Source: Alphaproteobacteria bacterium (GTDB lineage Bacteria; Pseudomonadota; Alphaproteobacteria; Micavibrionales; Micavibrionaceae). From it: a DNA stretch of 64,000 bases. Positions 10,119 to 19,467 of this stretch are shown one piece after another. The notes below the pieces were generated by a model that ran no database searches, was not told the origin of the DNA, and saw only the letters and a list, made by a program, of their open reading frames with translations. The stretch covers positions 62,001-126,000 of the forward strand of contig JAGRKE010000014.1 of assembly GCA_020442385.1 (NCBI GenBank). The letters run 5' to 3'. The number at the start of each line of letters is the position of its first letter. Position 1 is the stretch's first letter. Made by a program: the position numbers and the translations under genes.

Positions 10119-13022
10119 ATGCCCAGAATAGAAGTTCTCTCTCACCCGGATGATGGCCGCGCCAAACAGATCGAAAAAGCCTTGAACGCGAAAGGCAAAA
10201 AAACATCCGTGCGTGTGGTCGATGTTTACACCTCTGAGCACGAAAAGATCGCTTCCAAAGATTTCATCGAAAGTGTCAGCAACCCCGTCACGCAGCAGGT
10301 GAATGTCGTGTTTGATAATTTCGACTGGGCACTGGAAATCGGATTCCTGCCCGGCGTCACCGACAATGTCGGCCATACCGCGCAGGAAATCATGGAACTG
10401 ATCGGTGCGGACAACGATAATCAATGCTATTCCGCGCGCCTATACCTGATTAAAGGTGACGTGAATAAAGCCGATATCGAAGATCTATCCGAAGATATCG
10501 CCAATAAACTGATCCAGCGCGTCAGCATCAAAGACGCCGCCAGCTTCAAAAAGGACGGCGGTATGGGCGAAATCATTCCAAAGGTTGTGCTGGATAATAA
10601 AGGCGCGGCGGCTGATGAGGTTAATCTGGATGTATCCGATGCGGAGCTGGAAATCATCGGCAAAGACGGTATTGAAAACGCAGACGGCACGCGCCGCGGC
10701 CCGCTTGGCCTATCGCTACAATATCTGCACGCCATCCGCGATTACTTCCAGAATGTGGAGGGACGCGCGCCAAAGGATATCGAGCTGGAAACGCTGGCCC
10801 AAACGTGGTCAGAACATTGTAAACACACCATCTTCGCCTCCCCCATTGATAACATCAAGGACGGCATTTACCGTCATTACATCAAGCGCGCGACAAATGA
10901 CATCCGCGCCGCCAAGGGCGAGAAGGATATCTGCGTATCCGTGTTCTCCGACAATGCGGGCGGCATCATCTTTAATGACGAATATCTGATCACCGACAAG
11001 GTAGAAACCCACAACAGCCCATCGGCGCTTGACCCGTTCGGCGGCTCCATCACAGGTATTGTCGGCGTGAACCGCGACTGCGTCGGCTTTGGTCAGGGCG
11101 CAAAACCGATCATTAACCGCTACGGCTTCTGCCTTGCCGATCCACGCACCGAGCCGGAATATTACCGCGATAAAAACAAAACCATTCCTATCCTGCCGCC
11201 CAAAACCATTATGAACGGCGTTGTTCAGGGCGTTGAGGTTGGCGGCAACTGCTCCGGCATCCCTACCCCGCAAGGCTTCGTACATTTCGATGACCGCTAT
11301 GTCGGCAAGCCTCTGGTCTTCGTCGGCACAATCGGCCTGATCCCGCGCGAGATTAACGGCAAGCCCGGCCATATCAAGGGCGCGAAGGCTGGCGATAAAA
11401 TCGTAATGGTCGGCGGTCGTGTGGGCCGCGACGGTATTCACGGCGCGACCTTCAGCTCCGTAGCCTTAGACGAAGGCTCTCCCGCAACGGCTGTACAGAT
11501 TGGCGACCCGATCACACAAAAGAAATTCTCTGATGCTATCGTCAAGGAAATCCGTGGCAAGGGCTGGTATAACGGCATCACCGATAACGGCGCGGGCGGT
11601 CTGGCTTCTTCCGTGGGTGAAATGGCCGAACAATCCGGCGGCTTCCATCTGGAGCTTGAAAAAGTACCGCTGAAATATCCCGGCATGTCACCGTGGGAGA
11701 TTTGGATCTCTGAATCGCAAGAGCGCATGACCTTGTCCGTGCCCAAAGAAAACTGCCAGAAAATCATCGACTTCCTCGCCAAACGCGGCGCAGAGGCCAC
11801 AGTGATTGGTACATACACCGATACAGGCCGCGCGCATATCACATGGAACGGTGAAACCATCATGGATATGGCGATGGACTTCCTGCATGACGGCATTCCT
11901 GAAACCCCGCTCACCACGACCTTCACCGAAGGCGGCGAGGCCGAGCCGGATATCGCCGAGCCCAGCGATTACAACCAGACCCTGCTGGAGATGATGGGAC
12001 GTTTGAACATCTGCTCCAAAGAATTCGTCGCCACGCAATACGACCATAACGTACAGGGCAGCGCCGTTTTAGGCCCCATTCAGGGCAAGGGACGCGTCTA
12101 CGCCGAAACCTCGGTCAGCAAACCCGTACTAACATCCGAAAAAGGCGTGGTTCTGTCGCAAGGCCTGTTCCCGCGCTATAGCGATATCGACACCTTCTAC
12201 ATGGCCGCCAGCGCACTGGACGCCTCTGTCCGCAATGCGGTCGCCGCAGGCGTTGACTTTGAACAACTCGCGCTCTTGGACAATTTCTGCTGGTGTAGCT
12301 CGGATGAGCCGGAGCGCTTGGGTCAGCTTAAACGCGCCGCCGAAGCCATTTACGATCTCGCCGTGCTCTACGGCACGCCGTTCATCTCCGGCAAGGACAG
12401 CATGTTCAACGACTTCAAGGGTTTTGATGCCGATGGTAATCCGGTGAAAATTTCCGCGCCGCCAACGCTGCTGGTCTCCTCTATCGGGGTGATCAACAAT
12501 GTCGATCAGGCCATTTCCCTCAGCCCCAAGGCCGTGGGCGATGTGGTTTACCTACTGGGTGAGACGGAAGACGAGCTGGGCGCCTCCGAATATTACGATC
12601 ATCTGGGCCACATCGGCAAAAACGTGCCCAAGGTACATGGCCCGCGCAATGTGATGCTGTATAAAATCTACTGCACAGCCGCGAAAAAGCGCCTGATCAG
12701 CTCGGCTCTGCCCGTTTCCCATGGCGGTCTTGGCGTTGCGCTGGCGAAAAAGGCGATTGCCGGACAAATGGGGCTGGATATTGATCTATCGAGCATCGAT
12801 CTGCGCACGGATAAGGCGCTGTTCTCTGAAAGTCAGGGACGCATCCTCGTCACCGTCGCGCCGCAGAACGTGAAGGACTTTGAAAAGGCGTTCAAGAAAT
12901 TCCACCATGTCCGCAAAATCGGCCACGTGGCGCACAGCCATAAATTAAAAATAAACAATGTATTGGACGTTGAAATTAACAAATTGGATGAGGCGTATAA
13001 AGCGCCGCTGAGAGATTACTAA
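10119..13022 (+). CDS. purL: Phosphoribosylformylglycinamidine synthase, long PurL form with a PurS-like N terminus
   Basis: Catalyses the fourth step of purine synthesis, FGAR plus glutamine-derived ammonia plus ATP to FGAM. At 967 residues it is longer than the stand-alone bacterial PurL (about 740) and shorter than the all-in-one enzyme (about 1300). The first 150 or so residues hold a PurS-like/linker region, and the catalytic half-domains follow, with ETLAQTWSEHCKHTIF, ETHNSPSALDPFGG and later GNCSGIPTPQG and DNGAGGLASSVGEM. The glutaminase is supplied by purQ, which begins on the last base of this stop codon. The usual alphaproteobacterial arrangement is separate purS, purQ and purL genes, so this form and its place inside the nuo locus suggest replacement or transfer. 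Confidence 0.93.
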   Translation: MPRIEVLSHPDDGRAKQIEKALNAKGKKTSVRVVDVYTSEHEKIASKDFIESVSNPVTQQVNVVFDNFDWALEIGFLPGVTDNVGHTAQEIMELIGADNDNQCYSARLYLIKGDVNKADIEDLSEDIANKLIQRVSIKDAASFKKDGGMGEIIPKVVLDNKGAAADEVNLDVSDAELEIIGKDGIENADGTRRGPLGLSLQYLHAIRDYFQNVEGRAPKDIELETLAQTWSEHCKHTIFASPIDNIKDGIYRHYIKRATNDIRAAKGEKDICVSVFSDNAGGIIFNDEYLITDKVETHNSPSALDPFGGSITGIVGVNRDCVGFGQGAKPIINRYGFCLADPRTEPEYYRDKNKTIPILPPKTIMNGVVQGVEVGGNCSGIPTPQGFVHFDDRYVGKPLVFVGTIGLIPREINGKPGHIKGAKAGDKIVMVGGRVGRDGIHGATFSSVALDEGSPATAVQIGDPITQKKFSDAIVKEIRGKGWYNGITDNGAGGLASSVGEMAEQSGGFHLELEKVPLKYPGMSPWEIWISESQERMTLSVPKENCQKIIDFLAKRGAEATVIGTYTDTGRAHITWNGETIMDMAMDFLHDGIPETPLTTTFTEGGEAEPDIAEPSDYNQTLLEMMGRLNICSKEFVATQYDHNVQGSAVLGPIQGKGRVYAETSVSKPVLTSEKGVVLSQGLFPRYSDIDTFYMAASALDASVRNAVAAGVDFEQLALLDNFCWCSSDEPERLGQLKRAAEAIYDLAVLYGTPFISGKDSMFNDFKGFDADGNPVKISAPPTLLVSSIGVINNVDQAISLSPKAVGDVVYLLGETEDELGASEYYDHLGHIGKNVPKVHGPRNVMLYKIYCTAAKKRLISSALPVSHGGLGVALAKKAIAGQMGLDIDLSSIDLRTDKALFSESQGRILVTVAPQNVKDFEKAFKKFHHVRKIGHVAHSHKLKINNVLDVEINKLDEAYKAPLRDY

Positions 13023-13843
13023 TGACTGCTAAGGTACTCGTACTCGCCGGATATGGATTGAACTGTGAAGAAGAAACGCTTCACGCTTTCGAATATAACG
13101 GCCTGAAGGGCAATATCCGCCACATCAACGATCTGATCGAAAATCCGGCTGAACTGAAGGATGTGCAGATTCTGGTCGTACCGGGCGGCTTTTCCTACGG
13201 CGATGATACCGGCTCCGGCAATGCCTTTGCGCAGAAGATGAAGCTCTCCCTGATGGATCAGTTGAAGCAATTCGTGGCGCGCGACACGCTGACCCTCGGC
13301 ATCTGTAACGGTTGCCAGATTTTGGCCAATCTCGGCATGGTGCCCGGCTTTGACAGCAAATATGGCGAGCGTTTGGTGGCGGTCACCTATAACCTGACCG
13401 CGCGTTATCAATGCCGCTGGATTGATGTACAGATCGAAAGCGCTTCCCCGTGGCTGGACGGCGCATCATCCATGCACATCCCCGTGGCGCATGGCGAGGG
13501 TCGCTTCATGATGGATGATAAAACCCTAAAGACGCTGGAAAGCAACGGCCAGCTGGCGGTGAAATACGTGAAACCGGACGGCAGCGCGGCGGGCGGGCAA
13601 TTCCCCTATAACCCGAACGGCTCAACCGCCGATATCGCAGGGATAACAGACCAAAGCGGCAAGGTGCTGGCCATCATGCCCCACCCGGAGCGCGGCATGT
13701 TCACATGGCAGCGTGATGATTACACAGAGCTGAAAGACGCCGCGCAGCGCGAAGGCAAAACCCTGCCCGAAACCGCAGACGGCATGGCGCTATTCAAAAA
13801 CGCCGCACGCTATTTCGAAGTCGCTAAAAAAGACGTCGCTTAA
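13022..13843 (+). CDS. purQ: FGAM synthase glutaminase subunit PurQ
   Basis: Class I glutamine amidotransferase that feeds ammonia to PurL. The nucleophile is Cys95 in LGICNGCQILANLG, and the C-terminal motif IMPHPERGMF supplies the catalytic histidine and glutamate. At 273 residues it is longer than the approximately 220-230-residue PurQ that partners small PurL with PurS, which agrees with the long PurL upstream. The start overlaps the purL stop by one base (TAATG), so the subunits are probably made by coupled translation. Confidence 0.95.
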   Translation: MTAKVLVLAGYGLNCEEETLHAFEYNGLKGNIRHINDLIENPAELKDVQILVVPGGFSYGDDTGSGNAFAQKMKLSLMDQLKQFVARDTLTLGICNGCQILANLGMVPGFDSKYGERLVAVTYNLTARYQCRWIDVQIESASPWLDGASSMHIPVAHGEGRFMMDDKTLKTLESNGQLAVKYVKPDGSAAGGQFPYNPNGSTADIAGITDQSGKVLAIMPHPERGMFTWQRDDYTELKDAAQREGKTLPETADGMALFKNAARYFEVAKKDVA

Positions 13844-13846
13844 AAA

Positions 13847-13875
13847 TTGACATAAGCAATAGTCCTGTTGTAAGA
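13847..13875 (+). promoter_or_regulatory. Candidate promoter for the orphan gene at 13905
   Basis: A perfect -35 hexamer TTGACA lies at 13847-13852 in the context AAATTGACATAA. A poor -10 candidate (TGTAAG or GTAAGA) follows after 16-17 bases. The same ATTGACATA context occurs ahead of the orphan genes at 53634 and 56746. Moderate to low confidence because the -10 is weak. Confidence 0.35.
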
Positions 13876-13904
13876 AAAGTGTTCTTTAAAAGGAGTAACT
13901 GCGT

Positions 13905-14186
13905 ATGACGACAAAAAACGAACACCCTTCTGAATTACAAATCACTTTTCAGGGCAGCGCCATCCAAGGATACCGGGATTTTGCCTTCTGGGAAAAAACG
14001 CTGACCTCTGGCCAATATTTTGCCACGGCGGATAACCGCGCAATTTCTGTCGCCTATTCTGAAGAGCTGCTTAAGGCTGTTGAAACATTATGTGCCGATA
14101 AGAACATTCCGTTCCAAAATAACGGCACGGGCAAAGGGTTCTCACCGCGCAGTAAAGGCCAAAGCCTGCTTGTGACTTTGGGTTAA
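13905..14186 (+). CDS. Small hypothetical protein, unrecognised
   Basis: A 93-residue soluble protein with no signal peptide or membrane segment, beginning MTTKNEHPSELQITFQG. It has a mixed alpha/beta look and a basic Gly/Ser-rich C-terminal part (NNGTGKGFSPRSKGQ). I do not recognise a family. A good ribosome-binding site (AGGAG, 9 bases before ATG) and its own TTGACA element support it as a real gene. It ends one base before the nuoF stop, in a convergent arrangement. It belongs to the plus-strand island that separates nuoF from nuoG. Confidence 0.65.
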   Translation: MTTKNEHPSELQITFQGSAIQGYRDFAFWEKTLTSGQYFATADNRAISVAYSEELLKAVETLCADKNIPFQNNGTGKGFSPRSKGQSLLVTLG

Positions 14187-14187
14187 G

Positions 14188-15468
14188 CTAAGCCGCTCTT
14201 TTCCGATATTCCATGATACGTTTTTCCATCTCCGGGCGGAAATGACGGATGAGGCCTTGCACGGGCCAAGCGGCCGCATCGCCGAGCGCGCAAATGGTAT
14301 GACCCTCAATCTCTTTGGTGACTTCCCAGAGCATATCAATCTCATCCACGGTCGCATTGCCCTGCACCATACGGGTCATCACCCGCCAGAGCCAGCCAGC
14401 CCCCTCGCGGCATGGGGTGCATTGCCCGCAACTCTCATGCTTGTAGAAGTAAGACAGGCGCGCAATGGCGTAAATAATGTCGGTGGATTTGTCCATCACA
14501 ATCACGCCCGCGGTGCCAAGGCCCGAGCCCGCCTCACGCAAGCTGTCAAAATCCATATGAACGGAGTCGCAAATTTCCTTCGGTAGACACGGCGTAGATG
14601 AGCCGCCCGGAATAACCGCCAGCAGATTGTCCCATCCGCCGCGCACGCCGCCCGCATGCTTTTCGATCAATTCTTTGAGCGTAGTGCCCATTTCTTCTTC
14701 GACGTTACAGGGCTGGTTCACATGGCCCGAAATACAAAACAGCTTCGTGCCCGCGTTCTTTTCATTCAGGCCCAGATCGGAAAACCAGCTCGCGCCGCGG
14801 CGCAAAATAGTCGGCGCAACCGCAATGGTTTCCACATTATTCACCGTCGTCGGACAGCTATACAGCCCCGCCATCGCCGGAAATGGCGGCTTGTTGCGCG
14901 GCTGGCCCTTCTTGCCCTCAATCGATTCAATCAGCGCGGTTTCTTCACCGCAGATATAGGCCCCCGCCCCGCGATGCAGAACGATATCAAAATCCCAGCC
15001 TGACCCGGCGGCATTCTTACCCAGCAGCCCGGCATCATACGCCTCTTCAATCGCCTTGATTACAGCAGAGCCTTCGTTAAAGAATTCCCCGCGGATATAG
15101 ATATAGGCCGCATGCGCGCCCATCGCAAAGCCCGCCAGCAAGCACCCTTCCAGCAGCTTATGCGGCTCGTTGCGTAGGATGTCGCGGTCCTTACATGTGC
15201 CCGGTTCGGATTCATCGGCATTGACCACCAGATAATGCGGACGGCCATCCGATTCCTTGGGCATAAAGCTCCACTTCAGACCAGTGGGGAAACCCGCACC
15301 GCCGCGCCCGCGCAGGCCCGATGCCTTCATTTCGTCAATAATCCACGCCCGGCCCTTTTTGATCAGCGCCGCCGTTTTGTCCCAATCGCCGCGCTTCTTC
15401 GCCGCTTTCAGGTCCGCGCCGGCCCAGCCGTAGATATTGGTAAAAATTCTGTCTTCGTCTCTTAGCAT
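14188..15468 (-). CDS. nuoF: NADH-quinone oxidoreductase subunit F (NADH-binding)
   Basis: Binds NADH and FMN and carries cluster N3, the electron entry point of complex I. The FMN/NADH-fold stretch [19 protein letters not shown] and the 4Fe-4S motif [10 protein letters not shown] are present. The open frame runs to an ATG at 15486, but that ATG lies inside a hairpin repeat (15481-15507) and has no ribosome-binding site. I choose the ATG at 15468, which gives [15 protein letters not shown], the usual alphaproteobacterial NuoF beginning, and 426 residues; a purine-rich GAGAAG precedes it. The gene is separated from nuoE by the GIY-YIG element and from nuoG by the purL-purQ island. Confidence 0.96.
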   Translation of the reverse strand: MLRDEDRIFTNIYGWAGADLKAAKKRGDWDKTAALIKKGRAWIIDEMKASGLRGRGGAGFPTGLKWSFMPKESDGRPHYLVVNADESEPGTCKDRDILRNEPHKLLEGCLLAGFAMGAHAAYIYIRGEFFNEGSAVIKAIEEAYDAGLLGKNAAGSGWDFDIVLHRGAGAYICGEETALIESIEGKKGQPRNKPPFPAMAGLYSCPTTVNNVETIAVAPTILRRGASWFSDLGLNEKNAGTKLFCISGHVNQPCNVEEEMGTTLKELIEKHAGGVRGGWDNLLAVIPGGSSTPCLPKEICDSVHMDFDSLREAGSGLGTAGVIVMDKSTDIIYAIARLSYFYKHESCGQCTPCREGAGWLWRVMTRMVQGNATVDEIDMLWEVTKEIEGHTICALGDAAAWPVQGLIRHFRPEMEKRIMEYRKRAA

Positions 15469-15480
15469 TTTCTTCTCGTT

Positions 15481-15507
15481 CGTCATTCCCGCGGAGGCGG
15501 GAATCCA
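15481..15507 (+). repeat. Left hairpin repeat of the GIY-YIG element
   Basis: The core ATTCCCGC at 15485-15492 and GCGGGAAT at 15497-15504 form an 8-base stem with a GGAG loop. The shape ATTCCC-N8-GGGAAT is the same as the dRS3 repeats of Neisseria. The repeat abuts the nuoF start region and contains an in-frame ATG that extends the nuoF frame spuriously. Confidence 0.75.
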
Positions 15508-15514
15508 TTCTACC

Positions 15515-15799
15515 CTATAACGCTTCGTGTAAATCCAACCACTCTGGATTCATTTCACGAATTCTTTTTAACTTCCAACTGCGTTCCCACTTCTTCATTT
15601 GCTTTTCGCGCACAATCGCGTCTGTAATATCATCATAAGCCTCATACCAAACCAAACGGTCTAAATCATATTTTTTTGAAAACCCTTCAACGACCTTCTG
15701 CTTATGTTCCCAAACTCTCTTTTGCAAATTTGACGTTACGCCCAAATACAAAGTGCCATTTGGCTTGTTCGTTAAAATATATACATATCCCGCTTTCAT
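15515..15799 (-). CDS. GIY-YIG family nuclease, small stand-alone form
   Basis: A 94-residue protein consisting only of a GIY-YIG endonuclease domain. The two signature strands appear as YVYIL (residues 5-9) and LYLGVT (17-22), followed by the conserved RVWEHKQK region, [14 protein letters not shown], and the basic helix [17 protein letters not shown]. The family includes homing endonucleases and UvrC, and many short chromosomal forms of unknown role. It is flanked by inverted hairpin repeats and lies in the nuo operon, in the same direction as nuo, so it may be read through from nuoE. It has only a weak ribosome-binding site. Confidence 0.9.
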   Translation of the reverse strand: MKAGYVYILTNKPNGTLYLGVTSNLQKRVWEHKQKVVEGFSKKYDLDRLVWYEAYDDITDAIVREKQMKKWERSWKLKRIREMNPEWLDLHEAL

Positions 15800-15809
15800 A
15801 TAATCTCTA

Positions 15810-15836
15810 TGGATACCCGCCTACGCGGGCATGACA
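15810..15836 (+). repeat. Right hairpin repeat of the GIY-YIG element
   Basis: CCCGC at 15816-15820 and GCGGG at 15825-15829 form the stem with loop CTAC, extended by TGGAT before and ATGACA after. It is the reverse-oriented counterpart of the repeat at 15481-15507, with four differences in 27 positions. It ends 8 bases beyond the nuoE stop codon. Confidence 0.7.
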
Positions 15837-15844
15837 ATTTTCAA

Positions 15845-16504
15845 CTAAATCACCTTCGCCTTTTTCGCGGTTTCCTTCAGGGTCGTCGGGCCGGACAGTG
15901 CCATAGACGCCTTGCGCCCTTTTTGCGATCCCACTTCGGGCTTCATATCCTCACCCAGCAGATCCAGAACCTCTTTCATCGTCTCGGGCGTTAAATCTTC
16001 ATAATAATCATCATTGATCTGCACCATCGGCGCATTCACACACGCGCCCAGACACTCCACCTCCATCAGGGTGAATTTACCGTCCTTGGTGGTTTCGTTC
16101 ATGCCGATCCCTAAATGGCTCTTACAGCTTTTGACGATATCGTCCGAACCGTTGAGCCAGCACGGCGTGGTCGTGCAAACCTGCACCAGATGCTTACCGA
16201 CCGGGGCCATATTGTACATGGAATAAAAGCTCGCAACCTCATAGACCTTGATATTGGGCATGCCCAGCATTTGCGCGATTGTGTCCATCGCCGCGCGCGG
16301 GATCCAGCCGCCCACGGGCGGGTCCATTTTCGCGCCCTCTTCACCCACTTGGCGCTGCGCGAGATCCAACATTGGCATCACGGCGCTTTGCTGACGGCCC
16401 TTGGGGTAGAGCGCGATAATTTTCTCAACCTTCTTCTTGTTGGCTTTGGTGAACTCAAAGCTTTCGGGCTGATAATCGGCATGTAATTCAAATGGCTTTT
16501 TCAT
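15845..16504 (-). CDS. nuoE: NADH-quinone oxidoreductase subunit E
   Basis: Thioredoxin-fold 2Fe-2S subunit (cluster N1a) of the NADH-dehydrogenase module, partner of NuoF. The four ligands are visible as Cys110 and Cys115 in CTTTPC and Cys151 and Cys155 in CLGAC. The 219-residue length includes a basic C-terminal tail after the family core, ending [10 protein letters not shown]. The start overlaps the nuoD stop by 4 bases (ATGA). Downstream is the GIY-YIG element rather than nuoF itself. Confidence 0.97.
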   Translation of the reverse strand: MKKPFELHADYQPESFEFTKANKKKVEKIIALYPKGRQQSAVMPMLDLAQRQVGEEGAKMDPPVGGWIPRAAMDTIAQMLGMPNIKVYEVASFYSMYNMAPVGKHLVQVCTTTPCWLNGSDDIVKSCKSHLGIGMNETTKDGKFTLMEVECLGACVNAPMVQINDDYYEDLTPETMKEVLDLLGEDMKPEVGSQKGRKASMALSGPTTLKETAKKAKVI

Positions 16505-17724
16505 CGGTCAATCTCTCCGAACACAATATCAAGCGAGCCGATAATAGATACCGCATCGGCCAATTGATGCCCCTTGCTCATAAAATCAAAAGCAGCCAGA
16601 TGCGCAAATCCGGGGGCGCGGATGCGGCAACGATATGGGCGGTTACCGCCATCAGACACCAGATACACGGCAAACTCACCCTTTGGCGCTTCCACAGCCG
16701 TATAAGTCTCGCCTTCGGGCACGTGATAGCCTTCGGTATAAAGCTTGAAGTGGTGGATCATCGCCTCCATGGAGGATTTCATCTCCGCGCGCGGCGGCGG
16801 GGCGATCTTGCGATCATTGACCTTTACCGGGCCGTCGGTTTTCTCAAGCTTCTCTATTGCTTGTTTCATAATCTTAAGAGATTGGTTCATCTCTTCCATA
16901 CGCACCAGATAGCGCGCATAACAATCGCCGGTTTTGCCGATGGGGATGTCAAAGTCGAATTCCTCGTAAGAATCATAGGGCTGGGACTTGCGTAAATCCC
17001 ACGCAATGCCGGAGCCGCGCAGCATCGGGCCGCTAAACCCCCAATCAAGCGCGTCTTCTTTGCTCACCGCGCCGATATCCACGGTGCGCTGCTTAAAGAT
17101 ACGGTTATGGGTCAGAAGACTGTCGAGGTCCTTGAGGAATTTCGGCAGCTCCTCACACCATTCCAGCATGTCATCAGCCAGCCCCGCAGGCAGGTCCTGA
17201 TGCACACCGCCGGGGCGGAAGTAATTGGCGTGCAGGCGTGCACCGCACACGCGCTCGTAAAATTCCATACCCTTTTCACGCTCTTCAAAGCCCCAAAGCG
17301 CGGGCGTCAGCGCCCCAACATCAAGCGCGAATGTGGTGATATTCAAAATATGGTTCAAAACGCGGCCCAGCTCGGCAAACAGCACACGGATATATTGCCC
17401 ACGCTTGGGCACAGTAATCCCCAGCAGCTTCTCTGTCGCCAGCGCAAAGGCGTGTTCCTGATTCATCGGCGCCACATAATCAAGACGGTCGAAATACGGC
17501 ACGGCCTGAACATAGGTTTTATGCTCGATCAGTTTTTCCGTACCACGGTGCAAAAGGCCAATATGCGGATCGGCGCGCTCAACAATCTCGCCTTCCATCT
17601 CCAGCACCAGACGTAGAACGCCGTGCGCCGCAGGGTGCTGCGGGCCAAAGTTCATGGTAAAGGGCTTGATCTGCGTTTCTTCCGCAATATCCGTTTGCTC
17701 TGTTGTTTTCTTTGCTACTGCCAT
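16501..17724 (-). CDS. nuoD: NADH-quinone oxidoreductase subunit D
   Basis: 49-kDa-type subunit that forms the quinone-binding cavity together with NuoB. The 407-residue product has the family length and motifs: [19 protein letters not shown] near the N terminus, [14 protein letters not shown], and the C-terminal [16 protein letters not shown]. It is a separate gene here, not fused to NuoC as in enterobacteria. It starts 3 bases after nuoC. Confidence 0.98.
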   Translation of the reverse strand: MAVAKKTTEQTDIAEETQIKPFTMNFGPQHPAAHGVLRLVLEMEGEIVERADPHIGLLHRGTEKLIEHKTYVQAVPYFDRLDYVAPMNQEHAFALATEKLLGITVPKRGQYIRVLFAELGRVLNHILNITTFALDVGALTPALWGFEEREKGMEFYERVCGARLHANYFRPGGVHQDLPAGLADDMLEWCEELPKFLKDLDSLLTHNRIFKQRTVDIGAVSKEDALDWGFSGPMLRGSGIAWDLRKSQPYDSYEEFDFDIPIGKTGDCYARYLVRMEEMNQSLKIMKQAIEKLEKTDGPVKVNDRKIAPPPRAEMKSSMEAMIHHFKLYTEGYHVPEGETYTAVEAPKGEFAVYLVSDGGNRPYRCRIRAPGFAHLAAFDFMSKGHQLADAVSIIGSLDIVFGEIDR

Positions 17725-17727
17725 GCC

Positions 17728-18396
17728 CTACCCCTTTTTCGCCGCTTTTTTCGCCGCCTTGTAGCCATGCGCCGGGCTCATCGCCTTTTCATCACCGGGC
17801 AATTGCACATCGGTAAGGGCTTCCCACGGCGATTCGTAATCGAAATAGCGGAAATCCTGCGTCAGCTTCACAGGCTCATACACCACGCGCTTAAGCTCCT
17901 CATCATAGCGCAGCTCAACATAGCCCGTCAGGGGAAAGTCTTTGCGCTGCGGATGTCCTTCAAAACCATAGTCGGTCAGAATGCGGCGTAAATCGTTATG
18001 GCCATCAAAAAGAATGCCGTACATATCCCACACCTCGCGCTCGAACCATCCGGCGGAACTGAACACGCTGGTCGCAGAAGGAATAAGCTCAAATTCATCG
18101 GTGTAGATTTTCACGCGAATGCGGTGATTGTGGCGCAGTGACAAAAGGCTATAAACCACCTCAAAACGGCCTGTACCCTGCTCATGCGCGCGCTCGGGAT
18201 AATCAACGGCGGTGATATCCATCAACAGCTCGCAGTGGCATTCCTTATCATCGCGCAGAAAGCTCAAAACCTTGCAGATGCCACTACGCACGGCATACAA
18301 AACCAGCTCGTTCTTTTTGAACTCATACGCGCCAACGTGGTTATCAAGGTTTTCCTTGATGTAATCGGCCAAATCTCTGAGGGCATCACCGGGCAA
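17728..18396 (-). CDS. nuoC: NADH-quinone oxidoreductase subunit C, TTG start
   Basis: 30-kDa-type peripheral subunit. The conserved block [21 protein letters not shown] and [11 protein letters not shown] is present. The open frame extends upstream into nuoB, but no family similarity is found there. The best start is a TTG at 18396, preceded by GGAGG at 18406-18410 with 9 bases of spacing, giving 222 residues beginning [15 protein letters not shown] (first residue read as Met) and an 11-base overlap with nuoB. The C terminus ends in a lysine-rich stretch, [10 protein letters not shown]. Confidence 0.94.
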   Translation of the reverse strand: MPGDALRDLADYIKENLDNHVGAYEFKKNELVLYAVRSGICKVLSFLRDDKECHCELLMDITAVDYPERAHEQGTGRFEVVYSLLSLRHNHRIRVKIYTDEFELIPSATSVFSSAGWFEREVWDMYGILFDGHNDLRRILTDYGFEGHPQRKDFPLTGYVELRYDEELKRVVYEPVKLTQDFRYFDYESPWEALTDVQLPGDEKAMSPAHGYKAAKKAAKKG

Positions 18397-18961
18397 TTCG
18401 TGTGTCCTCCCGCTGAATTTTCTTCTGAAGCTGGAGCAAGCCATAAACAAGCGCTTCAGCCGTAGGCGGACAGCCCGGCACATAAATATCAACCGGCACA
18501 ATACGGTCACAACCACGCACGACCGAATAGCTATAGTGATAATACCCGCCGCCATTGGCACATGAGCCCATGGACACAACCCAGCGCGGCTCAGGCATTT
18601 GGTCGTAAACCTTGCGCAGCGCAGGCGCCATCTTATTGGTTAGCGTTCCGGCCACAATCATCACATCGGACTGACGCGGGGATGGGCGTGGAATCATACC
18701 AAAACGATCAAGGTCATAGCGGGACATATAGGCGTGGATCATCTCCACCGCGCAGCAAGCCAGACCAAATGTCATGGGCCAGAGTGAGCCCGTACGGGCC
18801 CAGTCAAACAGCGCATCAGCAGAGGTGAGCAAAAAGCCCTTCTCATCCAAAGTTTTGGAAATCGCGGCGGGCACAACGTCTTGCTGATCCGCCGGAGGGA
18901 GCGCAACGCCTGTGCGCATCTCATAGTTCGGTGCTTTTATAATATTTTTATCGTGACCCAT
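18386..18961 (-). CDS. nuoB: NADH-quinone oxidoreductase subunit B, cluster N2
   Basis: Carries the terminal 4Fe-4S cluster N2 that reduces quinone. The tandem cysteines Cys69-Cys70 (LACCAVEM), Cys134 (MGSCANGGG) and Cys164 ([10 protein letters not shown]) are all present. The 191-residue length fits alphaproteobacteria. It starts 6 bases after nuoA and overlaps the nuoC start. Confidence 0.98.
   Translation of the reverse strand: MGHDKNIIKAPNYEMRTGVALPPADQQDVVPAAISKTLDEKGFLLTSADALFDWARTGSLWPMTFGLACCAVEMIHAYMSRYDLDRFGMIPRPSPRQSDVMIVAGTLTNKMAPALRKVYDQMPEPRWVVSMGSCANGGGYYHYSYSVVRGCDRIVPVDIYVPGCPPTAEALVYGLLQLQKKIQREDTRIAR
18406..18410 (-). promoter_or_regulatory. Ribosome-binding site that fixes the nuoC start
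   Basis: GGAGG on the minus strand, inside the 3' end of nuoB and 9 bases before the TTG at 18396. It is the reason for preferring the short 222-residue NuoC over the longer open frame. Confidence 0.75.
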
Positions 18962-18967
18962 TGATCC

Positions 18968-19339
18968 CTACTCCCACTCCAGAGCGCCTTTTTTCCATTC
19001 ATAGATAAACCCTACCGTCAGAATGCCAAGGAAAATCATCATCGACCAGAAGCCGAAAACGCCGATCTTACCCAGCGATACCGCCCATGGAAAAAGGAAG
19101 GCAATCTCAAGGTCAAAGATAATGAACAGCAAGGTCACAAGATAAAAGCGCACATCGAATTTGTTACGCGCATCGCTGAAGGCTTCGAACCCGCATTCGT
19201 AAGCGGAGAGCTTCTCAGGGTCAGGATTTTGCTTTCCGAAAATCAAAGATCCGGCCACCATGGCGCATGACACAACAGAGGCGACGGCGATGAACACCAA
19301 AATCGGTAAATACTCGATTAACAGCTCCGAAGAGGCCAT
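18968..19339 (-). CDS. nuoA: NADH-quinone oxidoreductase subunit A
   Basis: Three-helix membrane subunit of complex I. The 123-residue product has the family signature [41 protein letters not shown] split across its loop and second helix (ECGFE and FDLEIAFL are diagnostic). It is the first gene of the nuoA-E(-F) transcript. The promoter must lie between 19340 and the terminator at 19468-19490. Confidence 0.98.
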   Translation of the reverse strand: MASSELLIEYLPILVFIAVASVVSCAMVAGSLIFGKQNPDPEKLSAYECGFEAFSDARNKFDVRFYLVTLLFIIFDLEIAFLFPWAVSLGKIGVFGFWSMMIFLGILTVGFIYEWKKGALEWE

Positions 19340-19467
19340 GGATGAGAAACCTTTGCTACAGTATTAAAGTTAAGCCGTTTTTGCGCTCTCAGTTTTAACA
19401 TTAGACTTTGCAAAAGAAAACCTTAAACCCTCGTTTTTTCTCAGATAAACGCTATTGAATTCGGTAA

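Larger units (their letters stand above)
15481..15836. mobile_element. Mini-element: GIY-YIG gene bracketed by inverted hairpin repeats
   Basis: A 356-base unit lies between nuoE and nuoF. Its ends are 27-base imperfect inverted copies of each other (15481-15507 and 15810-15836, 23 of 27 positions alike when the left copy is reversed), each a GC-rich hairpin. The only gene inside encodes a GIY-YIG nuclease. The layout suggests an element that has been inserted in, or is carried by, the complex I operon. No target-site duplication was found. Mobility is inferred from structure only. Confidence 0.6.
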
